Shown here: positions 53,742 through 61,994 of the stretch, piece after piece
Layout of the letters: every line of letters starts with the position of its first letter
How positions within the stretch are numbered: the first letter of the stretch is position 1
Program-made: the position numbers and the translations under genes
The notes under the pieces: generated by a model
Databases searched by the model: none
Seen by the model: the letters and a program-made list of their open reading frames with translations, nothing else
What the model was told of the DNA's origin: nothing
Source: Streptomyces sp. RKAG293
Lineage (GTDB): Bacteria > Actinomycetota > Actinomycetes > Streptomycetales > Streptomycetaceae
Direction of reading: 5' to 3'
Length of the DNA: 64,000 bases
Assembly: GCF_023701745.1 (NCBI RefSeq)
Contig: NZ_JAJOZB010000001.1
Coordinates: 4,470,501 to 4,534,500 of the forward strand

Positions 53742-54995
53742 GTGCGCCTGCCCCCCGAACTCACCCTGCCCCTGTCGCGTAAGCAGCTCCGTTCGATCGG
53801 CCGCGCCACCGCCCGTATCTCTCTGTGGCACGGGTCGGTGCGTAGCGGTAAGACCGTCGCTTCCCTGCTCGCGTTCGTCATCGCCGTTGCCGCGGCCGGC
53901 CCGTCGGGACTCATCCTGATCTGTGGCCGGTCGCTGCAAACGATCGAGCGCAACGTGTTCGAGCCGCTCACCGACCCAAGCCTGTTCGGGCCACTCGCCC
54001 GCCACATCCACCACACCCGCGGCGCCACCACGGCAACCATCCTCGGCCGCACGGTGCACCTGATCGGCGCATCGGACGTCCGCGCCGAGGGGCGCCTGCG
54101 AGGTCTGACGGCGCAGCTCGCCTACGTCGACGAGGCCACCCTCGTTCCCGAATCCTTCTGGACGCAGCTCCTCGCCCGCCTCAGCACCCCCGGGGCGCGG
54201 CTGCTCGCCACCACGAACCCCGACAGCCCGCGGCACTGGCTCAAGGTCGGATACCTCGACCGCGCCCACGAGCTGAACCTGCGGCACTGGCATTTCAAGC
54301 TCTCCGACAACCCGAGCTTGACGCGTCAATACGTCGATGACCTGTCCGCCGAATACGTCGGCCTGTGGCGCCGCCGCATGATCGACGGCGCATGGGTGGT
54401 CGCCGAGGGCGCCGTATTCGACATGTGGGACGAGCGCGCTCACGTCGTCGACACCCTGCCCCCGATGCTCCGCTACTGGGCCGCGGCCGACTACGGCACC
54501 ACCAACCCGTTCGCCGCCCTGGTGCTGGGCCTCGGCGCCGACGACCGGCTGTACGTCGTGAGCGAGTGGCGCCACGACAGCAAGGCCGCGCATCGGCAGA
54601 TGACCGACGCGCAGTACAGCGAGGCCGTCCGCGCGTGGCTTGGCCGGCAGGACATCGAACCCGAGTGGACGTTCATCGACCCGAGCGCCGCATCGTTCCA
54701 GACGCAGCTATGGGCCGACGGGCACCCCGGCGTCACCCGGGCCGACAACGAGGTCAAGGCCGGCCTACGGTCCGTCTCCAGCGTCCTGGCCGGCGGCCTG
54801 CTCTACGTCCACCGCTCCTGTGCCGGCCTGCTCGACGAGATCCCCGGTTACTCATGGGATCCCGCCGCTTCCGCCAAGGGCGAAGACCGCCCCATCAAGA
54901 CGGCCGACCACTCCGTCGACGCCCTGCGCTACGCCGTGCACTCCACCGCGCACGAGTGGCGCCACCTGATCACCACAGCAAGGGAGGCCGCGTGA
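53742..54995 (+). CDS. Terminase large subunit
   Basis: 417 residues from GTG. The ATPase has the Walker A variant WHGSVRSGKTVAS (near 28-40), Walker B AYVDEATLVPE and motif III-like LLATTNPDSPRHWLK. The nuclease domain begins YWAAADYGTTNPFAALVLG (first catalytic Asp) with later FIDPSAASF and KTADHSVDALRYAVHS (Asp). PBSX-like packaging motor. Overlaps the portal start by 4 bases. Confidence 0.93.
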   Translation: MRLPPELTLPLSRKQLRSIGRATARISLWHGSVRSGKTVASLLAFVIAVAAAGPSGLILICGRSLQTIERNVFEPLTDPSLFGPLARHIHHTRGATTATILGRTVHLIGASDVRAEGRLRGLTAQLAYVDEATLVPESFWTQLLARLSTPGARLLATTNPDSPRHWLKVGYLDRAHELNLRHWHFKLSDNPSLTRQYVDDLSAEYVGLWRRRMIDGAWVVAEGAVFDMWDERAHVVDTLPPMLRYWAAADYGTTNPFAALVLGLGADDRLYVVSEWRHDSKAAHRQMTDAQYSEAVRAWLGRQDIEPEWTFIDPSAASFQTQLWADGHPGVTRADNEVKAGLRSVSSVLAGGLLYVHRSCAGLLDEIPGYSWDPAASAKGEDRPIKTADHSVDALRYAVHSTAHEWRHLITTAREAA

Positions 54996-56464
54996 CCCTG
55001 CCCGCCAACGGCGCCGCCTGGCCGCCCCGCAGCATTGCCCCCCTGTACGCCGACATCGTCGTCGATGACGCGTGGTACTCCGGCGACGCCGACCGCCTCG
55101 CCAAGGTCTACCGGCACGGACCGCAGCACCGAAAGGACGGCCGGCGCCGGCTCTGGGGCCGGCACCCGCAGCCCGGCAAGCGCGAGCAGCGCCTGCACAT
55201 CCCCCTCGCCGGCGAGATCGCGCAGACCAGCGCCGACCTGCTGTTCGCCGACACCCCCGTCATCACCACGACGGACACCGCGGCGCAGGACCGCCTCGAC
55301 GAGCTGCTCGACGTCGGGGGAGTCGCCGAGCTGCTGCTCACCGCGGCCGAGACCGCCGCCGCCCTGTCCGGTGTGTTCCTGCGCGTGACCTGGGACCGCG
55401 ACGCCGCCCCTGACCGGCCGCTGTTGACCGTCGTTCACCCCGATCAAGCCGTGCCCGAATGGCGCTTTGGGATCATGACCGCCGTCACCTTCTGGCGGGC
55501 TCTGCCCTCGACCGGGTCCGCCGTATGGCGTCACCTCGAACGGCACGAGCCCGGAACGATCCTGCACGGCCTGTACGAAGGGACCGACGACCAGCTCGGC
55601 CGGCGCGTGCCGCTCACCGAGCACCCCGAAACAGCCCGCCTCGCTGCATCCCTCGGCGCCGAGGGCGACGCCATTACAACCGGCGTTCCCATGATCACGG
55701 CCGTCTACGTGCCGAACATCGGGCCCAACCGAAAGCACCGCGGCGCACCATGGGGCCGCTCCGACTTGCAGGGCGTGCACGACCTGCTCGACGCACTCGA
55801 CGAGACCTGGTCATCGTGGCTGCGCGACATCCGCCTCGCACGGGCCCGGCTCATCGTTCCCGACGGGTACCTGCGCTCGACCGGGGCCGGCAAGGGCGCC
55901 ATCTTCGATGACGACCGCGAGGTCTGGCAGACACTCGCGATCCCGCCGACCGAGCAGGGCAACGGCATCACGCTCTCGCAGTTCGCCATCCGCGTTGAAG
56001 AGCACCGTACGACCGCCGACGCGATCGTGCGACAGGCCACAACCGCGGCCGGCTACTCCCCGACGTCCCTCGGCCTCGACGGCGACGGCGCCGCCGTCAC
56101 CGCAACGGAGATCGCGGCACGTGACCATCGGTCGATGGTGACCCGGGGCAAGAAGGTGAGGTACTGGCGTCGCGCGATTGCCGACATCCTGTATGTCCTG
56201 CTCGCTGTCGACCGTGCCCAATTCGCCGGCAAGGCAACCCCGGAGCGGCCAACCGTCGACTTCGGATCGGGCGTGGCCGAGGACCCCGGGAGCACCGCAC
56301 AAACGCTCTCGCTCCTCGCCCAGGCGCAGGCCGTCAGCACCGACACGAAGGTGCGCATCCTGCATCCAGATTGGGCTGACGAAGCGGTCGCTAAGGAAGT
56401 CGACCGGATCCTCGCCGAGACCGGCCAGGCCGCCCCCGATCCTGTGGGGACGTTCCCGCTGTAG
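54992..56464 (+). CDS. Phage portal protein
   Basis: 490 residues from GTG. SPP1/Gp6-like portal features: IPLAGEIAQTSADLLFADTPVI, LLLTAAETAAALSGVFLRVTWD, and VYVPNIGPNRKHRGAPWGRSDLQGVHDLLDALDETWSSWLRD. A conserved C-terminal helix region has TATEIAARDHRSMVTRGKKVRYW. Forms the dodecameric ring at the capsid vertex through which TerL packages DNA. Confidence 0.92.
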   Translation: MTLPANGAAWPPRSIAPLYADIVVDDAWYSGDADRLAKVYRHGPQHRKDGRRRLWGRHPQPGKREQRLHIPLAGEIAQTSADLLFADTPVITTTDTAAQDRLDELLDVGGVAELLLTAAETAAALSGVFLRVTWDRDAAPDRPLLTVVHPDQAVPEWRFGIMTAVTFWRALPSTGSAVWRHLERHEPGTILHGLYEGTDDQLGRRVPLTEHPETARLAASLGAEGDAITTGVPMITAVYVPNIGPNRKHRGAPWGRSDLQGVHDLLDALDETWSSWLRDIRLARARLIVPDGYLRSTGAGKGAIFDDDREVWQTLAIPPTEQGNGITLSQFAIRVEEHRTTADAIVRQATTAAGYSPTSLGLDGDGAAVTATEIAARDHRSMVTRGKKVRYWRRAIADILYVLLAVDRAQFAGKATPERPTVDFGSGVAEDPGSTAQTLSLLAQAQAVSTDTKVRILHPDWADEAVAKEVDRILAETGQAAPDPVGTFPL

Positions 56465-56468
56465 ACGT

Positions 56469-56498
56469 AAAAACGACCCGCGCAAGCACGATTGCGCG
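56469..56498 (-). terminator. Leftward Rho-independent terminator between portal and antisense ORF
   Basis: Read leftward: CTCGCGCAA / TTGCGCGGG (9 bp, one G-U) with loop TCGTGC, then TCGTTTTT. The U-tract exists only on this strand (A-run 56469-56473), so it should end leftward transcripts coming from the ORF at 56546-56854. Confidence 0.7.
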
Positions 56499-56545
56499 AG
56501 CCGGTCCCGGCTACCTAGTCCATCATGGGGCAGCCCGGGGGACCG

Positions 56546-56854
56546 TCAAACCTTCGTAACATTCCGTAGAGGCTGCGGCGCCACCACAATGGATGGCTGT
56601 GCTGCTCCGACCCATCCGCACAGTTTTTGAGCTGCGTGGAGTGAGTGCGGTTGGCCGCATCCCGCATCGACCCGGAATAAGCCAGTTACGAGCGCTACTA
56701 ACAGCGCTGCCGAAATCTGCGCGCACCGTAGCGTCATAAAGCACGCTCGTGCAGGTGGCGCCGAGTCCTCGGCATCGGTCGGTGGGGCGAAGCACGTGCG
56801 ATACGTCCGTACCAAGTGGCTGATACGGCGCAGCGCTCTTGATGCTCGTTTCAC
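56546..56854 (-). CDS. Candidate antisense moron ORF inside the late operon
   Basis: 102 residues from GTG with GGGAG six bases upstream. A basic N-terminus (KRASRALRRISHLVRTYRT), then a hydrophobic helix (ISAALLVALVTGLFRV, about 47-62) and a short tail with Cys residues (AGCGQP, QKLCGW). It may be a small membrane or secreted protein; an internal Met40 would place the helix at the N-terminus like a signal peptide. Opposed to all late genes, with its own terminator, in DNA visibly less GC-rich than around it. No homologue is recognised, so coding status is uncertain. Confidence 0.45.
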   Translation of the reverse strand: MKRASRALRRISHLVRTYRTCFAPPTDAEDSAPPARACFMTLRCAQISAALLVALVTGLFRVDAGCGQPHSLHAAQKLCGWVGAAQPSIVVAPQPLRNVTKV

Positions 56855-57041
56855 CTTGATCTCCCGTCCCGCTATTGAGTTGTTGCACTGGCGCCGGTTT
56901 GCACCAGCGCGTTACTCCGGTCTGCGGTCGACCGTTGGGCCAGACCAGCTTGGTCCCAAAACTGGTCATCGCGCAACGAGTTGGGGCAAAGACGGGGTGG
57001 CCGATTCCCGATTGTGACTGATCGTTGGGCGGTGATCTCCA
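56855..57041. other. Non-coding stretch between antisense ORF and minor capsid gene
   Basis: Contains the near-palindrome ACTGGCGCCGGT (56887-56898) flanked by TTGC on both sides, about 35-45 bases upstream of the antisense ORF start: a possible operator for it. A rightward frame of 73 codons overlaps but has no ribosome binding site. A promoter restarting late transcription for the minor capsid gene would be expected here; no clear one is seen. Confidence 0.4.
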
Positions 57042-58994
57042 GTGCCCGTGTCCCCCCGTCAGGTCGAGTACCTCGCCGCCGTCACCGCCGACCTCTACGC
57101 CGATGTCGAGCGGCGACTGCTCGCCCTGTGCGCGCGTCAGCTCGCCGCCGGCATGGAGGCGCCCGGGTGGGCCGTCGCCAAGCTCGCCGCGGTCGCGCCC
57201 CTGCGACGTAGGGCCGACACGCTGCTCGACACCCTCGCCGGCCGCGTCCATACCGAGGTACGGCACGCCGTCGCCGAGGCATACGACAGCGGCTGGCACT
57301 CCGCGCTCGCCGAGCTGGACGTGCTGTCCGACCATGACCGGCGCCTGACCGCCGAGCGCACCCCGAACACGCGGGCCGTCGACCGCCTCGCCGCCGAGAC
57401 GATCGAGACCGTCACCGCCACCCACCGCGGGATCCTGCGCGGCGTCGAGGACGGATACCGCCAAGTCGTCTCCGAGGTCACCGCCGCTCCGCTGCTCGGC
57501 ACCGAGTCGCGCCGGCAGGCCACACAACAGGCCATGACCCGGTTCGCCGACCGCGGCGTATCGAGCTTCCGCGACCGCGCCGGCCGCCGCTGGCAACTCA
57601 CCAGTTACGCCGAGATGGCGGTGCGTACCTCTGTGGGACGTGCCGCGACCGAAGCGCACATGACGACGCTCGCCGCGGCCGGCGTCGACCTGGTCGTCGT
57701 CAGCAGCTCCCCGCGCGAATGCCCGCTGTGTCGCCCGTGGGAGCGCAAGGTGTTGTCGATCAACGGCCCGTCCGGCGCCCACACGGTCGACGTCGAGCAC
57801 GCCGTCGACGACGGCCGCATGGTCCGCGTGGACGTCGCCGGCAGCCTGGAAGACGCCCGCGCGTCCGGCCTGCAACACCCCAACTGCCGACACAGCGTCT
57901 CGGCCTACACTCCCGGCATCACCCGCATTGAAGAGCCGGCCCCGGACCCGGCCGGCTATGAAGCCGGCCAACGGCAGCGCGCCATCGAGCGGCGAATCAG
58001 GCAGTACAAGCAGCGCGCCGCCGCGTCCGTGATCCCCGAGGGTAAGCGGGCCGCCGAGGCCAAGGTGCGGCAGTGGCAGGGTGCCATGCGCGACCACCTC
58101 ACCGCCCACCCGGACCTTCGCCGCCTGCGCCACCGCGAGCAGCCCGGCGCCTCGAACCTCCCCACCAAGCTCACCGCGCCCCCCGACGACGTTCTGCAGG
58201 CCGCCCGCGTGCGCGCCGGCGACGACGTCACGCTGCGCGAGCTGAGCGACGAGCAGCTCGCCGGCGCCCTGCGCCCCGGCGTCCTCGACGACCAGGACGT
58301 CGCCCGCATCGCCGGCGAAGCCGACCGGCGCGACGCCGCGGACCTGCGCGCCGCTGTCTTCCCCGACGGCCGGCTGCTCGACGATCTCACCCGCCCCGGC
58401 GACGACGTCCTCGCATGGGCGCAGCAGCACGCCACCGACGACGAGCTGCTGCGCATCGCCGAAGAACTCGACCGCCGCTACCCCGGGCCGATTCCCGACT
58501 ACCCGCTGCCGACAGGGGACGACGTCGACGACGTCCTCGCCGCCTCGGCCGCTCTCGACGACGCCCTCGCACCGGGGGCGCCGCCGACCCAATGGGGCCA
58601 GTACGCCGACGTTGCGGACGACGCTCTGCCGGCCGCTGCGCACCTGGTCGACGAGGTGCCGGCCGATGCCCCCGCACCCCGGGTCACCCGGCGTGAGGCC
58701 CGCGAGATGTATTTCGACTGGGCCATGGTGCAGATGCAAACCGCCGAGGACGCGACGCGCGGCTACCTGCTCAACCGTCGCGGCACCGCGGCCGGCATCG
58801 ACCCGGCAGCCCTGTTCACCGGGCCGGCCCGCATCGCCTACGCGTATGCGTCCGACGAGCTGAAAGCGTTTTGGCGGCTCAACCCCCGCAAGACGCAAGC
58901 GCAGTTCACCGCGGAAGTCACCGGCCAGAACATGAGCGATATCCGCAAGGCGCAACAGGCGTTGTGGGAAGCTCAGAGCAGGCACGACGGATGA
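57042..58994 (+). CDS. Minor capsid / MuF-like head morphogenesis protein
   Basis: 650 residues from GTG. Residues about 1-300 match the phage minor capsid protein 2 family: VEYLAAVTADLYADVERRLLAL, RFADRGVSSFRDRAGRRWQLTSYAEMAVRTS, the Cys pair CPLCRPWERKVLSI and HPNCRHSVSAYTPG. Then a basic KQRAAASVIPEGKRAAEAK segment and about 300 residues unlike the family, Asp/Ala-rich with DDVLAA and PAAAHLVDEVP. The C-terminal extension may be a separate effector or an ejected domain. Usual place after portal, though here separated by 577 bases. Confidence 0.85.
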   Translation: MPVSPRQVEYLAAVTADLYADVERRLLALCARQLAAGMEAPGWAVAKLAAVAPLRRRADTLLDTLAGRVHTEVRHAVAEAYDSGWHSALAELDVLSDHDRRLTAERTPNTRAVDRLAAETIETVTATHRGILRGVEDGYRQVVSEVTAAPLLGTESRRQATQQAMTRFADRGVSSFRDRAGRRWQLTSYAEMAVRTSVGRAATEAHMTTLAAAGVDLVVVSSSPRECPLCRPWERKVLSINGPSGAHTVDVEHAVDDGRMVRVDVAGSLEDARASGLQHPNCRHSVSAYTPGITRIEEPAPDPAGYEAGQRQRAIERRIRQYKQRAAASVIPEGKRAAEAKVRQWQGAMRDHLTAHPDLRRLRHREQPGASNLPTKLTAPPDDVLQAARVRAGDDVTLRELSDEQLAGALRPGVLDDQDVARIAGEADRRDAADLRAAVFPDGRLLDDLTRPGDDVLAWAQQHATDDELLRIAEELDRRYPGPIPDYPLPTGDDVDDVLAASAALDDALAPGAPPTQWGQYADVADDALPAAAHLVDEVPADAPAPRVTRREAREMYFDWAMVQMQTAEDATRGYLLNRRGTAAGIDPAALFTGPARIAYAYASDELKAFWRLNPRKTQAQFTAEVTGQNMSDIRKAQQALWEAQSRHDG

Positions 58995-59006
58995 TCGGGG
59001 GATGGC

Positions 59007-59162
59007 ATGGGAAGCCGCGTTGAACTCACGCGCGCAGTGCTCGCCGGCAAGACTGCGGCCCGCACCCAACAGCCCCCAACAACGTGCCCGCACCCGCCCC
59101 GAACGCTGCTGCGAACCGCATGGTTCCGCGGCTACGGGCAGGGCGCCGCGCCCGCCGAATAG
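59007..59162 (+). CDS. Rmf/CrpP-fold-like small protein
   Basis: 51 residues from ATG with GGGGGAT upstream: MGSRVELTRAVLAGKTAARTQ, then CPHPP, then LLRTAWFRGYGQG. The pattern of helix, Cys-Pro turn and a helix with AWxRGY is that of the ribosome-modulation-factor/CrpP-like proteins annotated in many Streptomyces phages. Known RMF binds ribosomes and dimerises them; CrpP was described as an antibiotic-modifying enzyme. Whether this acts on host ribosomes is inference. Too short for many gene finders. Confidence 0.65.
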   Translation: MGSRVELTRAVLAGKTAARTQQPPTTCPHPPRTLLRTAWFRGYGQGAAPAE

Positions 59163-59191
59163 CCCGCTCCACCTCACCCGCACACCCCGAG

Positions 59192-59217
59192 GGGCCCGCC
59201 AGATGGCGGGCCCTTTC
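59192..59217 (+). terminator. Terminator between Rmf-like and scaffold genes
   Basis: A perfect 9-bp stem, GGGCCCGCC / GGCGGGCCC, has an AGAT loop followed by TTTC. It may reduce rather than stop late transcription. Confidence 0.7.
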
Positions 59218-59253
59218 GCATGTCCCCACACGGTCACGGAGGGCCGATCACCC

Positions 59254-59931
59254 ATGCCCGAAAGCCCGGCACCCGCCGCCCCAGCCACCCCCGCCACCGA
59301 CCCGGCCGCTACCCCGCCTGTTCCCGCAGCGCCGGCCCTACCGCCGGCCCCCACCCCGCCGGCACCGGCCGTACCGGCTGCACCAGTTGTCGACCCCGCG
59401 GTCGAGCAGCGCGCCACCGCCGCCGAGCAGGCCGCGCAGCAAGCCACCACCGAGCGCGACGACCTGCTCGCCAACCTGCGCCGCGTCCTGGACCCGGCCG
59501 GCGCCGCCGCCGAGACCGACCCCGCCCGCCTCGCCGAGCAGGCCACCACCGAGCGCGATACCGCCCTCGCCGAGTCCCGCCGGCTGCGCGTGGAGCTTGC
59601 CGCGCACCAGGCCGCGCACGGGGCCGGCGCCGACCCGGGCCGACTGCTCGACTCCCGCACCGTTGAGAAGCAGCTCGCCGACCTCGACCCGGCCGACGCG
59701 AAGTTCGGCGAGAAGCTCGCCGCCGTCATCACGGCCGCCGTCGAGGCCAGCCCGCACCTGCGCGCCGAGGGCACCCCGGCCGGCCCGCCCGCGGCCGGCG
59801 CCGACTTCACCCCGGGCACCACCGCCGCGCCGACCGCCGCCCAGTTCGCAGCCATGGCCTACGGCGACCGCGTCGCGCTGCACCAGTCCGACCCCGACCT
59901 GTACCGGCAGCTCTCTGCCGCATCCGATTAA
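59254..59931 (+). CDS. Capsid scaffolding-like protein
   Basis: 225 residues from ATG (MPESPAPAAPATPATD); the longer frame from 59002 crosses the small gene and terminator and is rejected. A Pro/Ala N-terminus, a coiled coil (VEQRATAAEQAAQQATTERDDLL, LAEQATTERDTALAESRRL) and a C-terminal conserved end (FAAMAYGDRVALHQSDPDLYRQL). Scaffold role is inferred from composition and the position 12 bases before the major capsid gene. Confidence 0.75.
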   Translation: MPESPAPAAPATPATDPAATPPVPAAPALPPAPTPPAPAVPAAPVVDPAVEQRATAAEQAAQQATTERDDLLANLRRVLDPAGAAAETDPARLAEQATTERDTALAESRRLRVELAAHQAAHGAGADPGRLLDSRTVEKQLADLDPADAKFGEKLAAVITAAVEASPHLRAEGTPAGPPAAGADFTPGTTAAPTAAQFAAMAYGDRVALHQSDPDLYRQLSAASD

Positions 59932-59943
59932 GGAGGGCGCCAC

Positions 59944-60801
59944 ATGCCCGCTGGAAAGACCACCGCCGCACAGATGATCGTTCCCGACGTCTGGGCCGAC
60001 ATGGTGCAGGCCAAGTTCAAGGGCGCCATGATCCTCGGCGCCCTCGCCACCGAAGACAACACCCTGGAAGGCAAGCCCGGCGACTCGGTCGCCTTCCCGA
60101 AGTGGACCGCCCTGGGCGACGCCGAGGACCTCGTCGAGGGCACCCCGATGACCCCCGAGCAGCTCGGCACCAACCCGGGCAACTCAGCGACCATCAAGGA
60201 AGCTGGCAAGGCCGTTGAGATCACCGACAAGGCCCGCCTTGTCGCGTTCGGCGACCCGTACGCCGAGACGCAGCGGCAGCTCGGCGTACTCATCGCCCGA
60301 AAGGTCGACGTCGACCTGCGCGCCGCGGCCGAGGCCGCCGGCGTGATTACCGTGGACGCCTCGACCTCCGCCCTGTCCTGGGACGTCATGGTGTCCGGTA
60401 TCGCGAAGTTCGGCGACGAGTGGGACCCGGAGAACATGGCCGGCCTGGTCATTCACTCCGTGCAGCGCGCCGCGCTGCTGCGGGATCCCAACTTCATCAG
60501 CGCGGACAAGCTCGGCGCGAACGCCGTCATCCCGCGCGGCGTGATCGGCCAGGCCGGCGGCGTGAACATCTTCGTGTCCGACCGCATCACCACCGCCGGC
60601 GCCGGCGCCACCATGACGTATAACGCGCTGCTCATCCGGCGCGGCGCCCTGGGCCTGCTCTACAAGCGGCGCCCCGTCGTCGAGACCGACCGCGACATCC
60701 TCGCCCGCACCACCGTCGTCACGACGAACGTGCACTACGCGACGCACCGCCTCGACGACGAGGGAATCGTCGTGCTCAAGACCAAGGGGGCCGCGGCGTG
60801 A
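59944..60801 (+). CDS. Major capsid protein
   Basis: 285 residues from ATG with AAGGAGGG upstream, the strongest ribosome binding site of the late region. HK97-fold features of the P22/N4-gp56-like class: MIVPDVWADMVQAKFKGAMILG, GKPGDSVAFPKW, VEITDKARLVAFGDPYAETQRQLG, IARKVDVDLRAAAEAAG and HSVQRAALLRDPNFI. Normal length without the delta domain, which fits a separate scaffold gene upstream. Confidence 0.9.
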   Translation: MPAGKTTAAQMIVPDVWADMVQAKFKGAMILGALATEDNTLEGKPGDSVAFPKWTALGDAEDLVEGTPMTPEQLGTNPGNSATIKEAGKAVEITDKARLVAFGDPYAETQRQLGVLIARKVDVDLRAAAEAAGVITVDASTSALSWDVMVSGIAKFGDEWDPENMAGLVIHSVQRAALLRDPNFISADKLGANAVIPRGVIGQAGGVNIFVSDRITTAGAGATMTYNALLIRRGALGLLYKRRPVVETDRDILARTTVVTTNVHYATHRLDDEGIVVLKTKGAAA

Positions 60802-60941
60802 TCCTGTGCCGGCACCACCGGCCGCCCCCGGATGCCCCGCCGCCCGAGCAGGGCGCCGACGAGCAGCCCCTGACCGCCTCGCAGGCCCCACAGCTGGCGG
60901 GGCGTTCTGCTGCCCCGGGCAAGACCTCAACGAGGGGGTGA
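60798..60941 (+). CDS. Small ORF coupled to the capsid gene
   Basis: 47 residues from GTG overlapping the capsid stop (GTGA), ending in a TGA that overlaps the next gene's GTG in the same way. Sequence VILCRHHRPPPDAPPPEQG onward is Pro/Ala-rich and unrecognised. Both couplings support translation, but it may only pass ribosomes to the connector gene. Confidence 0.5.
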   Translation: MILCRHHRPPPDAPPPEQGADEQPLTASQAPQLAGRSAAPGKTSTRG

Positions 60942-61333
60942 ACGTGGGCCGCGTCTACGCCACCCCCGAGCAGCTCGCCGCGTGGACCGGCGCCCCCGCC
61001 CCGGAGGGCGCCGAGCGGCTGCTCGCCCGCGCGTCCGAAGACATCGACACGGCCCTGCTCACCGCCTGCTACGCCACCAACGACGACGGCGCACCGATCG
61101 ACCCGGCCGTCGCTGGCGCCCTGGTCGACGCTACGTGCGCGCAGGTCGAGTACCAGCTCGCCGCTGGCGACGACGGCACCGGAGCGGCCGGCCAATGGGA
61201 CTCCGTCTCTATCGGACCGGTCTCAATGTCCGGCCGCACCGCCGGCCCGGCCGCTGCTTCCGGTGTCGACCTCGCCCCCCGCGCCCACCGCGCCCTACGA
61301 CGGGCCGGCCTGCTCCCGGGGGTGATCTGGTGA
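60938..61333 (+). CDS. Head-tail connector protein (gp6-like)
   Basis: 131 residues from GTG (VNVGRVYATPEQLAAWTG). A helical adaptor pattern (ERLLARASEDIDTALLTACYATND, IDPAVAGALVDATCAQVEYQLA) and a C-terminal SIGPVSMSGRTAGPAA...LAPRAHRALRRAGLLPG, as in actinophage head-tail adaptors. Sits below the portal. Confidence 0.78.
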   Translation: MNVGRVYATPEQLAAWTGAPAPEGAERLLARASEDIDTALLTACYATNDDGAPIDPAVAGALVDATCAQVEYQLAAGDDGTGAAGQWDSVSIGPVSMSGRTAGPAAASGVDLAPRAHRALRRAGLLPGVIW

Positions 61334-61647
61334 GAGTCCCCGTCGCCCTGCTGCGCCACCGGATCACCGTCGAGTCGTATGCCGGCGAGTCCGCGTACGG
61401 GCCGCAGTACCGCCACCCCATCCCGGATGTGCCCGCACTCGTCGACGAGACCCCGCGGCTCGTACGGGCCCCGGACGGCCGGCAGGTGGTCGCCTCAGCG
61501 ACCGTCATCGCCGGCCCCGCCCTCGACTGCCCGCCCGGTTCGCGCCTGACGCTGCCCGGCGGGCGCACCACCACCGCAATCACCGTCGCTCACCACACCG
61601 CCCCGGGCCTGCCTGTGCCGGCCAACACGGAGGTGAGTTGCGAATGA
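61330..61647 (+). CDS. Head-tail joining protein
   Basis: 105 residues, GTGA overlap with the connector. Beta-rich small domain: VALLRHRITVESYAGESAYGPQY, ASATVIAGPALDCPPGSRLTLPGG. Fits the stopper/head-closure position between adaptor and HK97 gp10-like gene; family assignment is by place and size. Confidence 0.7.
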   Translation: MRVPVALLRHRITVESYAGESAYGPQYRHPIPDVPALVDETPRLVRAPDGRQVVASATVIAGPALDCPPGSRLTLPGGRTTTAITVAHHTAPGLPVPANTEVSCE

Positions 61648-61994
61648 CGCAGCGCGCACGCCTGCGGTTCAACGGGCAGGCCGCAACCTCTGCCATCCGG
61701 GCTGGCGCCGCCCGCGGCCTGCTGCTCGGCGCCGAACACGTCCTACAGGTCTCCCGCGGTCGCGTCCCGATCGAGGAAGGCACCCTAGAACGCTCCGGTT
61801 CCACCTCGGTCGACGAGCAGCAGCTCACCGCAGCCGTTGCCTACGACACCCCTTACGCCGTCCGCGTGCACGAAGACCTCACCGCCCGCCACGACCAAGG
61901 CCGGCAAGCGAAGTACCTCGAAAGCGCCGCCACCCAACAGGGCCACGCCGTCGCCGAGCTGCTCGCCGCAGCCGTACGGCGGGCGCTGCGATGA
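61644..61994 (+). CDS. HK97 gp10-like tail-joining protein
   Basis: 116 residues, ATGA overlap. Contains AARGLLLGAEHVLQVSRGRVPIEEGTLERSGS and YDTPYAVRVHEDLTARHDQGRQAKYLESA, the classic gp10-like pattern (conserved Pro-x-x-x-Gly-x-Leu and HE segment). Part of the tail completion complex. Confidence 0.85.
   Translation: MTQRARLRFNGQAATSAIRAGAARGLLLGAEHVLQVSRGRVPIEEGTLERSGSTSVDEQQLTAAVAYDTPYAVRVHEDLTARHDQGRQAKYLESAATQQGHAVAELLAAAVRRALR

Noticed and set aside
56500..56560. A tRNA-like segment just after the portal gene
   Set aside because: No T-loop consensus and no cloverleaf could be drawn.
56796..57017. 73-codon rightward frame before the minor capsid gene
   Set aside because: No ribosome binding site, and it overlaps the start of the better-supported leftward ORF.
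56523..59855. An 1110-codon leftward frame across the minor capsid gene
   Set aside because: It overlaps well-identified capsid genes and has shadow composition. The separate 102-codon leftward frame at 56546 was kept because it has its own ribosome binding site and terminator.
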